Shown here: in pieces, positions 32,680-40,738 of the stretch
How positions within the stretch are numbered: position 1 is the first letter of the stretch
Layout of the letters: the number at the start of each line of letters is the position of its first letter
The notes under the pieces: model-generated
What the model was told of the DNA's origin: nothing
The model's input: the letters and a program-made list of their open reading frames with translations, nothing else
The model's database searches: none
Program-made: the position numbers and the translations under genes
Assembly (NCBI GenBank): GCA_043822385.1
Contig: JBDRBT010000011.1
Location: forward strand, 1-41,162
DNA: 41,162 nt
Direction: 5' to 3'
Origin: JABWCK01 sp043822385
GTDB taxonomy: Archaea > Micrarchaeota > Micrarchaeia > Norongarragalinales > Norongarragalinaceae

Positions 32680-34480
32680 GATTATTGGAATAGATTTAGG
32701 CACTTCAAACAGCGCTGCAGCAGTAATGAGTGGAGGCAAGCCAATATTAATTCCGAGCGCTGAAGGCACTACCATAGGAGGAGGAAAAGCTTTTCCGTCA
32801 GTAGTAGCATTCACTAGAGACGGTCAACTCTTAGTGGGAGAACCAGCTCGAAGGCAGGCAGTAGCAAACCCGGAGGGAACTATTGTTGCTGCTAAAAGAA
32901 AAATCGGTACTGACTTCAAATACAACATTAACAACAAAGCGTATTCTCCTCAAGAAATTTCATCATTCATTCTACAAAAAATAAAGCGAGACGCAGAAAA
33001 ATACTTGGGGGACAAAGTAGACAAAGCAGTAATCACAGTACCTGCTTATTTCAACGACAACCAAAGGCAAGCAACTAAAGACGCTGGCCAAATAGCCGGG
33101 CTGGAAGTAGTGAGAATAATTAACGAGCCAACAGCAGCAGCTCTAGCTTACGGCTTGGATAAAATGGAAAGCGAACAAAAAATAATGGTTTTTGATTTGG
33201 GTGGTGGAACGCTCGACGTTACATTAATGGAGTTCGGAAGTGGAGTTTTTGAAGTAAAATCAACGTCAGGAGACACTCAACTAGGCGGTACAGACATGGA
33301 TAGCGCTCTAGTCGAGTACTTAGCTAACGAATTCAAGAACACGCACGGAATAGAATTAAGAAACGACGGTCAAGCAATGACTCGATTAACTGAAGCAGCT
33401 GAAAAAGCAAAAATCGAGTTAAGCACAGTGCTAACAACTGAAGTAAACTTGCCTTACTTGACTGCAGACCAACGAGGACCAAAACACTTTGTTTACCAAT
33501 TAACTAGAGCAAAACTCGAGGAAATAGTAAAACCAATAATCGAGAAATGCAGTGAACCCACTAACCAAGCGTTGAAAGACGCTAACTGGACTAACCAAGA
33601 CGTTAACGCAATAATACTAGTCGGCGGACCAACTAGAATGCCTTCAGTTCAAGCGTTCGTAGAAAAAACCATGGAGAAAAAACCACAAGGCGGAATAGAC
33701 CCCATGGAGTGCGTAGCTTACGGTGCAGCAATTCAAGCAGGCGTCCTAGCGGGAGATGTTAAAGACATTCTCCTGCTGGACGTCACTCCCTTGTCTTTAG
33801 GAATTGAAACCCTAGGGGGAGTAATGACTAAACTAATAGACAGAAACACTACTATTCCAACGAAAAAAAGCCAAATATTCAGTACTGCAGCAGACAACCA
33901 AACTAGCGTAGACATACGTGTTTTTCAGGGGGAGAGACCAATGGCTAACGACAACATAATGCTAGGCACGTTTTCTTTAACTGGCTTGCCGCCAGCACAA
34001 AGAGGCGTACCGCAAGTAGAAGTTACTTTCGATATTGACGCGAACGGAATACTAAACGTCACCGCCTTGGATAAAGCAACAAACAAAACCCAATCACTGC
34101 AAATAATTGCTCCGCACAAAATGAATAAGGAAGACATTGAAAGCAAAATAAAGGAAGCAGAACAATTCGCTGAACAAGACAAGAAAAACAAGGAAACCAT
34201 TGAAGCAGTAAACGAAGCAGACGCTTTGTGCTATACTACCGAAAAAACTATTAACGAATTAAAAGAAAAAATCAGTGAAGACAAGAAAAAAGAATTAATG
34301 GACTTGGTTGCAAGAACGAAGGAAGCAATAAACTCTCGCGAACTAACGCGCGTTAACACTGAAAAAGAAGCTTTGAAAAAGAAATTGCAGGAAATAGGCG
34401 CTTCAATGTACCAACAAACACCTCCAAACCAACAAAACCCTGACGGCTCGCAGGACGCTAACTTCAAGGAAAAGAAATGA
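32672..34480 (+). CDS. dnaK: Chaperone DnaK (Hsp70)
   Basis: This 602-residue Hsp70 has ATPase motifs IGIDLGTSNSAAAV (near residues 4-17), VPAYFNDNQRQATKDAG, INEPTAAALAYGL, FDLGGGTLDVTLM and LVGGPTRMPSVQ, then the linker DVTPLSLGIETLGG and a substrate-binding domain with GERPMANDN. The tail is short and Gln/Pro-rich (MYQQTPPNQQNP). The bacterial type of DnaK reached archaea by lateral transfer (established for the family). Confidence 0.98.
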   Translation: MSKIIGIDLGTSNSAAAVMSGGKPILIPSAEGTTIGGGKAFPSVVAFTRDGQLLVGEPARRQAVANPEGTIVAAKRKIGTDFKYNINNKAYSPQEISSFILQKIKRDAEKYLGDKVDKAVITVPAYFNDNQRQATKDAGQIAGLEVVRIINEPTAAALAYGLDKMESEQKIMVFDLGGGTLDVTLMEFGSGVFEVKSTSGDTQLGGTDMDSALVEYLANEFKNTHGIELRNDGQAMTRLTEAAEKAKIELSTVLTTEVNLPYLTADQRGPKHFVYQLTRAKLEEIVKPIIEKCSEPTNQALKDANWTNQDVNAIILVGGPTRMPSVQAFVEKTMEKKPQGGIDPMECVAYGAAIQAGVLAGDVKDILLLDVTPLSLGIETLGGVMTKLIDRNTTIPTKKSQIFSTAADNQTSVDIRVFQGERPMANDNIMLGTFSLTGLPPAQRGVPQVEVTFDIDANGILNVTALDKATNKTQSLQIIAPHKMNKEDIESKIKEAEQFAEQDKKNKETIEAVNEADALCYTTEKTINELKEKISEDKKKELMDLVARTKEAINSRELTRVNTEKEALKKKLQEIGASMYQQTPPNQQNPDGSQDANFKEKK

Positions 34481-35568
34481 AGAAGGATTACTATGACGTG
34501 CTAGGAGTAAACAATAACGCTTCACTCGATGAAATAAAGAAAGCGTACCGAGCACTAGCCATGAAACACCACCCCGACCGTAATAACGAAAAAAACTCTG
34601 AAGAAAAATTCAAGGAAGTAAGCGAAGCTTACGCAATATTATCAAACACTGAAAAAAGAAAACAATATGATTCATACGGCCACTCTGCGTTTCAGGGAGT
34701 TAATTACGAAGACGTGTTCAGGCAAGCTGACTTCAGTAGTTTTGAAGACTTGTTCGAGAACATGGGTTTCACTGGATTCGGCGGTGGAGTTTTCAACGAC
34801 TTCTTTTCTAGTTCAAACAGTAGAGAAAATTTGAATACGCAAGACGCTGTTGAAATCACTCTCGAGGAAGCATTTCACGGAACCACTAAAACAATAAAAC
34901 TAGAACGCGAAGTTGAATGCAGTCACTGCAACGGCACTGGAGCGCACGAAGGAAAAACAAGCAAGTGCAGCGAGTGCAACGGCACTGGGCATTCGGCGCG
35001 CACGCAGCGGACTCCATTCGGCTTGTTTCAAACAGTAACTACTTGCAGTAAATGCCGGGGCGCGGGTGAATCTTTCGAGAAAAAATGCAGTCACTGTCAT
35101 TACGGGTCTACAACGAAAAAAGAAGAACTAGAAATAGAAGTACCTAAAGGAATTGACAACAATTCTTTACTGAGAGTGCGAGGTAAAGGAACTCAAAAAC
35201 ACGGAAGGAATGGAGACTTATACCTGCAAGTAGTAATCACACCTAACGCAAGCTTCAAGAGGCAGGGTAGAAACTTGTTTGTTAACGCATTCATTTCTTT
35301 TCCAACCGCAGTCTTGGGTAGTAAAATAAAAATCAAGACTATTGACGGCAAGGAAGAAGAATTAAGTATTCCCAACGGCACTGAAAGCGGTTCGCAAGCT
35401 ATTTTAGAAGGAAAAGGAATGCCTTCAACGCACGGACGCGGTGATTTGATAGTAAACTTAATTATAGACGTGCCTAAGAAACTAAACAAAAAACAAAAAG
35501 AAGCAATAGAAAAACTAAGCAAGGAATTAGGGGAAAAACCGAGGAAAAAAATATTCGGAGTAATTTAA
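34477..35568 (+). CDS. dnaJ: Chaperone DnaJ (Hsp40)
   Basis: The 363-residue type I Hsp40 has a J domain with HPD (KHHPDRN, about residues 28-34), a Gly/Phe region (about 88-110) and a zinc-binding region with CSHCNGTG, CSECNGTG, CSKCRGAG and a degenerate fourth repeat (CSHCHYGS). The substrate-binding C-terminal domains follow. The loss of the last CxxCxGxG glycines may weaken zinc site I. It starts within the dnaK stop (4-nt overlap) and its own stop (TAA in TTAA) is shared with the convergent UPF0147 gene. Confidence 0.97.
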   Translation: MKKDYYDVLGVNNNASLDEIKKAYRALAMKHHPDRNNEKNSEEKFKEVSEAYAILSNTEKRKQYDSYGHSAFQGVNYEDVFRQADFSSFEDLFENMGFTGFGGGVFNDFFSSSNSRENLNTQDAVEITLEEAFHGTTKTIKLEREVECSHCNGTGAHEGKTSKCSECNGTGHSARTQRTPFGLFQTVTTCSKCRGAGESFEKKCSHCHYGSTTKKEELEIEVPKGIDNNSLLRVRGKGTQKHGRNGDLYLQVVITPNASFKRQGRNLFVNAFISFPTAVLGSKIKIKTIDGKEEELSIPNGTESGSQAILEGKGMPSTHGRGDLIVNLIIDVPKKLNKKQKEAIEKLSKELGEKPRKKIFGVI

Positions 35569-35825
35569 GTACTTAATTTTCTTTCCTTTATTGATTCTAA
35601 CTCGCTTAACAAATTCCAAATTAAAGTCCTAGCATGCATTGGAAGATTAACGTCGTTGCTTACTTCCTCTAACGCGTAAATAGCTGCAGAAATTCCTACA
35701 GCGAATTCTTGCTTCTCGAGTTTTTCTTTAGCTCCACTAATAATCATTCTAACATTCCTAGGAATAGACGTATCGTCAAGCAATTGCGTTAGCAATTCTG
35801 CTATCGGTATTAATTCTTCATCCAT
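35565..35825 (-). CDS. UPF0147 family protein
   Basis: From ATG 35825 the protein has 86 residues. It shows the family pattern LTQLLDDTSIPRNVRMIISG, then AKEKLEKQEFAVGISAAIYALEEVSNDVNLPMHARTLIW: two related helical segments with 'D..(I/V)P.N.R'. UPF0147 is archaeal and of unknown function. A GTG three codons upstream is possible, but AGGTG suits the ATG. It lies downstream of EF-2 and tRNA-Arg on the same strand. Confidence 0.9.
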   Translation of the reverse strand: MDEELIPIAELLTQLLDDTSIPRNVRMIISGAKEKLEKQEFAVGISAAIYALEEVSNDVNLPMHARTLIWNLLSELESIKERKLST

Positions 35826-35898
35826 TGAAAACACCTACCCTAATCCAAAAAAAGTAGAAATACTTTTGTAAAAAAGAAAATAAAAACCCTTCACTCAA

Positions 35899-36027
35899 CG
35901 GGCTCGAGGGGATTCGAACCCCTGACCCCTCGCTCGCTCCATGCTTTCAAAAGTTTTTTTTGATTAAACTTTTTCGCAAAAAGTTTATAGGAGGCGAATG
36001 CTCTAATCCAGGCTGAGCTACGAGCCC
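35899..36027 (-). tRNA. tRNA-Arg (anticodon CCU) with a 53-nt intron
   Basis: The minus strand folds with acceptor GGGCTCG/CGAGCCC, discriminator G, D-arm GCTC/GAGC, anticodon stem TTCGC/GCGAG, loop CT-CCT-AA and T-arm AGGGG-TTCGAAT-CCCCT. Exons are 36027-35988 and 35934-35899. The intron (35987-35935) sits at position 37/38. A perfect bulge-helix-bulge can be drawn: CTCC pairs with GGAG, and 3-nt bulges TAT and CGA are each cut after the second base. The intron opens with a 10-bp hairpin, arms TAAACTTTTT and AAAAAGTTTA, loop GCG (35965-35987). CCA is not encoded. Confidence 0.95.
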
Positions 36028-36068
36028 TTTTAAAAATAAAATAAGTAGAAAGAAGAAGAAAAAGGTGT

Positions 36069-38255
36069 TTAATCCATGAAGTCTCGAGCTGTTGGCGGGG
36101 TTTCAGGTAATCCCTTTCTCTTGCGTATGTTAGTAATTATTTCAGACTGCAAGCTAACAGGCAATTTTTCATAACCAGCGTACTCGTAATACCACACGGC
36201 TCTTCCTTGTGAAGCACCACGAATTTCTGAAGCAAAACCAAACATTGAGGAAACAGGTACTTTAGAACTAACGTTTACTTGTTCTCCTTCTTGTTGAATA
36301 TCTAAAACTTGACCGCGCCTTCCTTGCACTTGGTTAATTATTGCACTCATGTACTCCGCAGGCGAGTTAACTAATAGTTTTTGTTTTGGTTCTAGCAACA
36401 AGCAATCTGCTTGAAGCATGCTAGCGTAAATAGGGTTGCGTATAGCGGGAATTATTTGAGACGGTCCGCGGTGAGCCGGGTCAACGTGAATGCTAGCGTC
36501 AGTAAGCAAGACTTTAACTCCAACCACGGTTTCTTTAGCTAGCGGGCCTTCCTTCATTGCTTGAACAAAAGCTTCAACAACTAATTCCTTAATGTCTTGC
36601 AAGTATTGCACTCCCTTAGTTGAATCAATGAAAACATTGTTGCCGTGAATCTTCAGTATTTTCTTTGCTTCCTCACGAGGCAAGCCAGCTTCAATCAAAG
36701 CTTCGATTAATTCCTTGCCTTTCATTGTTTCACTAATAGTACCGTCACTCAAAGCAGTTGAAACACTCGCTTCCAAAGGAACAGCCATTAACTTGAACTT
36801 GTTGTGTTTGTTAGGCGACTTTCCTTCTAATTCAGGTCCATTTTTAGTAATGGTTTCGCGATACAAAACAATAGGTGGAGAAGTTTGAATATCCACTTTA
36901 CGCTCGTTTTGAATTTTGTACTCCACAATCTCTAAATGAAGCTCACCCATTCCTGAAATCAAGTGTTCTCCAGTTTCCTGGTTTATTTCCACTCTCAAAG
37001 TATTATCTTCCTTGCTGATTTTCCTTAGCGCTTCAGCTAACCTAGCTAAATCACGAGGATTCTTTGCTTCAATACTCTTAGTAACAACCGGTTCAGAGTG
37101 GTGCTTGATTTTCTCGAAGGGAGCCATTTCTCCTTCAGACAACGTGTCTCCACTAGCAACATCTCTCATTCCAATTAATGCAACAATGTTTCCTGCAGTA
37201 ACCTCATCAACTAAAACGCGGTCAGGACCCATGTAAACAGCAACATTCTGTAATTTTTCGCTCTTTAATTTTGAACTCGAAAACAATTCAGAACCCTTTC
37301 TTAAAGTTCCGGAATACATTCTTCCAACAGCTACTTCACCAGCGTGCTCGTCAACTTGCACTGCAGTAACCATGAAGGAAGCGCGACCCTTCAAATCGCA
37401 AGAAATCATTGCTTTACCGTGTTCAGACTCTAAGTCACCATGCCAAATAACGGGAATACGGTATTTCTGGGAAACATCCGGGGAAGGCAAGTGCGTAACC
37501 GCCATTTCAAGAATTACTTCATCCAAAGGAGCCTTCTCTTGCAAGAAAACCATGTCTCCAGCAGCACACTTGTCATAAATATCTTTGAAAGTCAAACCGC
37601 TTGACTGCATTACTGCACCACTAATAGCCCACTTGTGAAAACCAGTTCCGAAAGCAACATTACCTTTCTCTACCTTAATCAGCCAGTCTTCAATAAATTC
37701 TTTCGAGCAATAACCCTCAATAATCTTGTTTACGCCAGTAATTATTTTAATGAATTTTTCTTGCATTCCGTTGCTGTCTAGTTTTAATTCGTTAATCAAC
37801 CGGTCTATCTTGTTAATGAATAACACTGGCTTTACTTTTTCTTTTAAAGCCTGCCTTAACACGGTTTCAGTTTGAGGCATTATTCCTTCAACAGCATCAA
37901 TAACTAATATAACGCCGTCTACAGCCCGCATTGCGCGAGTAACGTGCCCACCAAAATCAACGTGCCCAGGCGTGTCAATCAAATTAATCAAATACTCATT
38001 ACCCTTGTAATGAAAACCTAAAGAAATGTTAGCTGACTTAATAGTAATACCGCGAGCTTGTTCCTGTGGGTCGTAATCTAAAACCCTTTGTTCCCCAGCT
38101 AAATCACGCGAAATCAATCCAGCCCTAGCTACTAAAGAATCAGATAAAGTAGTTTTACCGTGATCAACGTGCGCAACAATACCCATATTGCGAATCTGCT
38201 TTTGACTACGCATTAATTTTACTACTTCGTCTACTACCACTTCTTTTCTAGCCAC
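36069..38255 (-). CDS. fusA: Translation elongation factor EF-2
   Basis: This is the translocation GTPase. From GTG 38255 (preceded by GGGTGGTG) the product is 728 residues starting VARKEVVVDEVVKLMRSQKQ. The frame opens 60 nt upstream inside rpsG; that extension is not homologous to EF-2. Motifs are AHVDHGKT (28-35), DTPGHVDFGG, NKIDRL, and the diphthamide loop HVDPAHRGPSQIIPA with the modifiable His. YEYAGYEKLP lies near the C-terminus. It follows rps7 as in the archaeal str operon. The encoded His implies diphthamide synthesis genes elsewhere. Confidence 0.96.
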   Translation of the reverse strand: MARKEVVVDEVVKLMRSQKQIRNMGIVAHVDHGKTTLSDSLVARAGLISRDLAGEQRVLDYDPQEQARGITIKSANISLGFHYKGNEYLINLIDTPGHVDFGGHVTRAMRAVDGVILVIDAVEGIMPQTETVLRQALKEKVKPVLFINKIDRLINELKLDSNGMQEKFIKIITGVNKIIEGYCSKEFIEDWLIKVEKGNVAFGTGFHKWAISGAVMQSSGLTFKDIYDKCAAGDMVFLQEKAPLDEVILEMAVTHLPSPDVSQKYRIPVIWHGDLESEHGKAMISCDLKGRASFMVTAVQVDEHAGEVAVGRMYSGTLRKGSELFSSSKLKSEKLQNVAVYMGPDRVLVDEVTAGNIVALIGMRDVASGDTLSEGEMAPFEKIKHHSEPVVTKSIEAKNPRDLARLAEALRKISKEDNTLRVEINQETGEHLISGMGELHLEIVEYKIQNERKVDIQTSPPIVLYRETITKNGPELEGKSPNKHNKFKLMAVPLEASVSTALSDGTISETMKGKELIEALIEAGLPREEAKKILKIHGNNVFIDSTKGVQYLQDIKELVVEAFVQAMKEGPLAKETVVGVKVLLTDASIHVDPAHRGPSQIIPAIRNPIYASMLQADCLLLEPKQKLLVNSPAEYMSAIINQVQGRRGQVLDIQQEGEQVNVSSKVPVSSMFGFASEIRGASQGRAVWYYEYAGYEKLPVSLQSEIITNIRKRKGLPETPPTARDFMD

Positions 38256-38277
38256 AGCAACACCACCCAAAAAAAAA

Positions 38278-38886
38278 CTATCGAGCACTTCTAGCCATGC
38301 GTTCTCCTTCATCACGCTTCTTTATAGCGTAAGAATTCGCGTCGCCTGACGAAGCTAAAATAAGCTCGTTAGCTAAAGCATCAGCCAAACTAGTCGGACT
38401 GTTAAAAGCATTCATGATTGCAGCTAAAGCAATGTGCCTTAAAGCCATGTCTAAACGCCTTTGAGGAGCAACATCCACAGCAACCTGGTAAGAAACACCA
38501 CCAAAACGAACTCTAGTAATATCCTCACGAGGAGAACTGTTTTCTACAGCTAACACAAGCACTTGAATAGGATTCTTCTTTGTTTTTTTCTCAACTACTT
38601 CAAAAGCTTGTTCTACTATCTTAAGCACTCTCGATTTTTTACCTTGAAGACGCCCTTTAGTGCGAATTACTCTACCACTAATTTTTTCTCCAGTTCCACC
38701 ACGCATTAACTTGTTAGCCAAACGCTCAACCAAATTAACTTTACTTTTAGCAAATTGTTTGTTAGCGTGCCTAGCGAAAGTATGCGGCAAGCGCAAGGGC
38801 TTTAAATTAATGTAGTGCGCTAAAGAAGGATCGCGGATTACCACGCCTTCGTACGAGTACTTACCAAACAATTTAAATTCAATCAT
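38278..38886 (-). CDS. rpsG: Ribosomal protein S7 (uS7)
   Basis: This is a 202-residue archaeal uS7. The signature LVERLANKLMRGGTGEKISG, the PIQVLVLAVENSSPREDITR segment and YQVAVDVAPQRRLDMALRHI are clear. It binds 16S rRNA in the head of the small subunit. The gene lies 6 nt after rpsL and 22 nt before fusA. Confidence 0.97.
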   Translation of the reverse strand: MIEFKLFGKYSYEGVVIRDPSLAHYINLKPLRLPHTFARHANKQFAKSKVNLVERLANKLMRGGTGEKISGRVIRTKGRLQGKKSRVLKIVEQAFEVVEKKTKKNPIQVLVLAVENSSPREDITRVRFGGVSYQVAVDVAPQRRLDMALRHIALAAIMNAFNSPTSLADALANELILASSGDANSYAIKKRDEGERMARSAR

Positions 38887-38892
38887 TAAAAC

Positions 38893-39321
38893 TTACCTCT
38901 TAGGCTTTTCTTTTCTTCCAGTTCTCAATTCTTCCAAGGAAACGCCGTTAACAGCAACTACCTTGAACCTGACTCCAGGAATAGAACCCATTTGACCGCG
39001 CTGTGAACCACCCAAGCCAACTATAGTTACTTCATCGTGTTCATCAACTTTAGTTATTGACTTGTCCTTGGGAACGTGAGCAGAAACCTTCCTGCCGTTC
39101 TTGATTAATTGAACGCGAACGCACTTTATGATACCTGAATGAGGCTGCTTTTGTTCCTTGCCTTCTTTCTTCAAAACAATGCCAGTAGCCATTGGAGCTC
39201 CTTCTAAAGGATCAAACTTGTATTTCAAACCAAGTGCTTTCCTCTTCCAAGGTTTCTTAAGCCACCTGTGCTTTTTTCTTTGTTTATTGAGAATTCTTGC
39301 AGCTAATATTCCTCGCGCCAT
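38893..39321 (-). CDS. rpsL: Ribosomal protein S12 (uS12)
   Basis: This is a 142-residue archaeal uS12. Family segments are LEGAPMATGIVLKKEGKEQKQP, SGIIKCVRVQLIKNGRKV, SAHVPKD and the VGLGGSQRGQMGSIPGVRFK loop near the decoding site. It stands between nusA and rpsG in the archaeal order. Confidence 0.97.
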   Translation of the reverse strand: MARGILAARILNKQRKKHRWLKKPWKRKALGLKYKFDPLEGAPMATGIVLKKEGKEQKQPHSGIIKCVRVQLIKNGRKVSAHVPKDKSITKVDEHDEVTIVGLGGSQRGQMGSIPGVRFKVVAVNGVSLEELRTGRKEKPKR

Positions 39322-39337
39322 TTTTAATAATCACCAA

Positions 39338-39754
39338 TCACAATATCTTGAATTCCTCTATGTTAAACAACCTTTTCAACAACAACCTGGCTTTTTTTAT
39401 TTTGCTTCCATTCCGGCCTATAGCCAAGCCCTTGTTTTCAGAATCAACCTTAATGTGAACTATTTTTCCATCACTCTGTACACTCACGTCTTCTACAGCA
39501 ACAGGCTTAAATAAATTACTCAAGAAAGATTTTAATTCATCAGCATACTCGGTAATTTCAACTGGCTTGCCGAGCATTCCCTTCAACTTGTGAATATTAA
39601 CGCCTTGTTTTCCAATTGCCTTACCAAGCTCGCCTGGATTAACAACAAAAATAACGCCGTCAGCATCATTAACCACATCCTTAGCTGAAGCGCCAGTTTT
39701 TTCTTCAAGCAAATTAATCAATTGAAGTTCTTCATTGGAAATAATTGAACTCAT
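39338..39754 (-). CDS. nusA: NusA-like KH-domain transcription factor
   Basis: The 138-residue protein consists of two KH domains (GKAIGKQGVNIHKLKGML and GLAIGRNGSKIKKARLLL carry the GxxG loops) and lacks the S1 and N-terminal domains of bacterial NusA, as archaeal NusA does. It is predicted to bind nascent RNA and modulate elongation or termination. It overlaps L30e by 4 nt. Confidence 0.94.
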   Translation of the reverse strand: MSSIISNEELQLINLLEEKTGASAKDVVNDADGVIFVVNPGELGKAIGKQGVNIHKLKGMLGKPVEITEYADELKSFLSNLFKPVAVEDVSVQSDGKIVHIKVDSENKGLAIGRNGSKIKKARLLLKRLFNIEEFKIL

Positions 39755-40044
39755 TTAGTCACCACACTCAAAATATCAGAGTCGCCTTCCTCTATTACAG
39801 ACAAAGCGCTAACTGAAAAAGGCTTTCCGCAAACAGCGCCTAATTCAACGCTCGAACCATTGAATTCAATCAACGGAACGCCACTTAACTCGCTGTAATA
39901 CTTTAAATCTTGCATGCGGGGGCAAGTTTTTACGAAAACAATTACTTTAGCAGAATTATTAGCAGCATTCTTCAACGCTTTTTCTACACCCAGCATTACA
40001 CTGCCAGAATCAACTGCCAAACGAATTGACTTGTTTAAATCCAT
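39751..40044 (-). CDS. rpl30e: Ribosomal protein L30e (eL30)
   Basis: From ATG 40044 the product is 97 residues. MDLNKSIRLAVDSGSVMLGV and the L7Ae-fold pattern AKVIVFVKTCPRMQDL ... LIEFNGSSVELGAVCGKPF fit eL30. It begins the L30e-NusA-S12-S7-EF-2 operon. In many archaea rpoA genes precede L30e; here the neighbour is instead the divergent riboflavin pair. A TATA-like CTTATAATAAG at 40085-40095 fits a start near 40060. Confidence 0.9.
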   Translation of the reverse strand: MDLNKSIRLAVDSGSVMLGVEKALKNAANNSAKVIVFVKTCPRMQDLKYYSELSGVPLIEFNGSSVELGAVCGKPFSVSALSVIEEGDSDILSVVTK

Positions 40045-40107
40045 TACAAAACAACTCCAAACCAAATTCTAACAAAACAACCAGCTTATAATAAGACCTG
40101 GTTCTCT

Positions 40108-40133
40108 ACCAAACTTTTGTTGAAAAGCTTGGT
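40108..40133. repeat. Inverted repeat between the L30e operon and riboflavin genes
   Basis: ACCAAACTTTT (40108-40118) and AAAAGCTTGGT (40123-40133) are complementary but for one position, loop GTTG. It lies between the divergent promoters (L30e TATA at 40085-40095; riboflavin TATA at 40192-40201). It could be an operator or an upstream leader hairpin; nothing further is resolved. Confidence 0.35.
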
Positions 40134-40191
40134 CTAAAACTCCCCAGTTTTTTACTAGGAAAAATGACTAATACAAAAAGTATTCGAGACA

Positions 40192-40214
40192 GTATTTAAA
40201 CCTTGCTTTGCAAG
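40192..40214 (+). promoter_or_regulatory. Promoter of the riboflavin genes with a small palindrome
   Basis: GTATTTAAAC (40192-40201) is a good TATA box and is followed at once by CTTGC-TTT-GCAAG (40202-40214). Transcription should start near 40225, about 25 nt before the ATG at 40250. No RFN riboswitch-like structure is evident in this short leader. Confidence 0.5.
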
Positions 40215-40249
40215 CATTAAAAACTCTTGAAATACAGTATTTTAGCTAT

Positions 40250-40735
40250 ATGAATAAAATAAGAATCGGCGTGGTTGATACTACTTTCGCTAGAATGGAC
40301 ATGTTTAAAGTAGTTAAGGAAGAATTAATGAAATACCCTGAAGTAGAAATTACTCGCAAAACAGTTCCAGGAATGAAAGACACTCCAATAGCATGCAAAA
40401 AACTCCTTGACGAAGGCTGTAGCATAGCTATTGCGTTAGTAATGGTTGGGAAAGAAAAAATCGACGAGCAATGCGGCCACGAAGCTGCGTTAGGAATTCA
40501 AACCGCACAATTAATGGCTAACAAACACATTATAGGCGTATTCATTCACGAAACTGAAGCTTTAGATAATGAAGGAAACGTTATTGAAAAAGACTTGAAG
40601 GAAATAGCGTTGAATAGAGCTAGAAAACACGCTTTAAACGCTTACTTGCTTATAGCTAAACCTGAAGAACTAGAAAAAAACGCGGGAAAAGGCTTAAGGC
40701 AAGGCAAAAACGATGTTGGCGCGATAGGTGATTAA
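40250..40735 (+). CDS. ribC: Archaeal-type riboflavin synthase
   Basis: From ATG 40250 the enzyme has 161 residues (MNKIRIGVVDTTFARMDMFK). The protein belongs to the archaeal riboflavin synthase family, which is related to lumazine synthase rather than to the bacterial trimer. Landmarks are VPGMKDTPIACKKLLDEGC, ALVMVGKEKIDEQCGHEA and IGVFIHETEA. It converts two 6,7-dimethyl-8-ribityllumazine molecules to riboflavin. Fourteen further residues upstream in frame are probably untranslated. It lies 3 nt before the lumazine synthase gene. Confidence 0.93.
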   Translation: MNKIRIGVVDTTFARMDMFKVVKEELMKYPEVEITRKTVPGMKDTPIACKKLLDEGCSIAIALVMVGKEKIDEQCGHEAALGIQTAQLMANKHIIGVFIHETEALDNEGNVIEKDLKEIALNRARKHALNAYLLIAKPEELEKNAGKGLRQGKNDVGAIGD

Positions 40736-40738
40736 AAA

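Noticed and set aside
35965..35987. Free-standing hairpin terminator near tRNA-Arg
   Set aside because: The stem lies wholly inside the tRNA intron, starting at the 5' splice site.
38256..38315. Twenty-residue N-terminal extension of EF-2
   Set aside because: It lies inside the rpsG gene and lacks EF-2 similarity. GTG 38255 has a good ribosome binding site.
40208..40249. Fourteen-residue N-terminal extension of riboflavin synthase
   Set aside because: It starts at or upstream of the predicted transcription start, and the family begins at MNKIRIG.
40202..40249. Riboflavin riboswitch in the leader of the riboflavin genes
   Set aside because: The leader is only about 25 nt and shows none of the conserved RFN helices.
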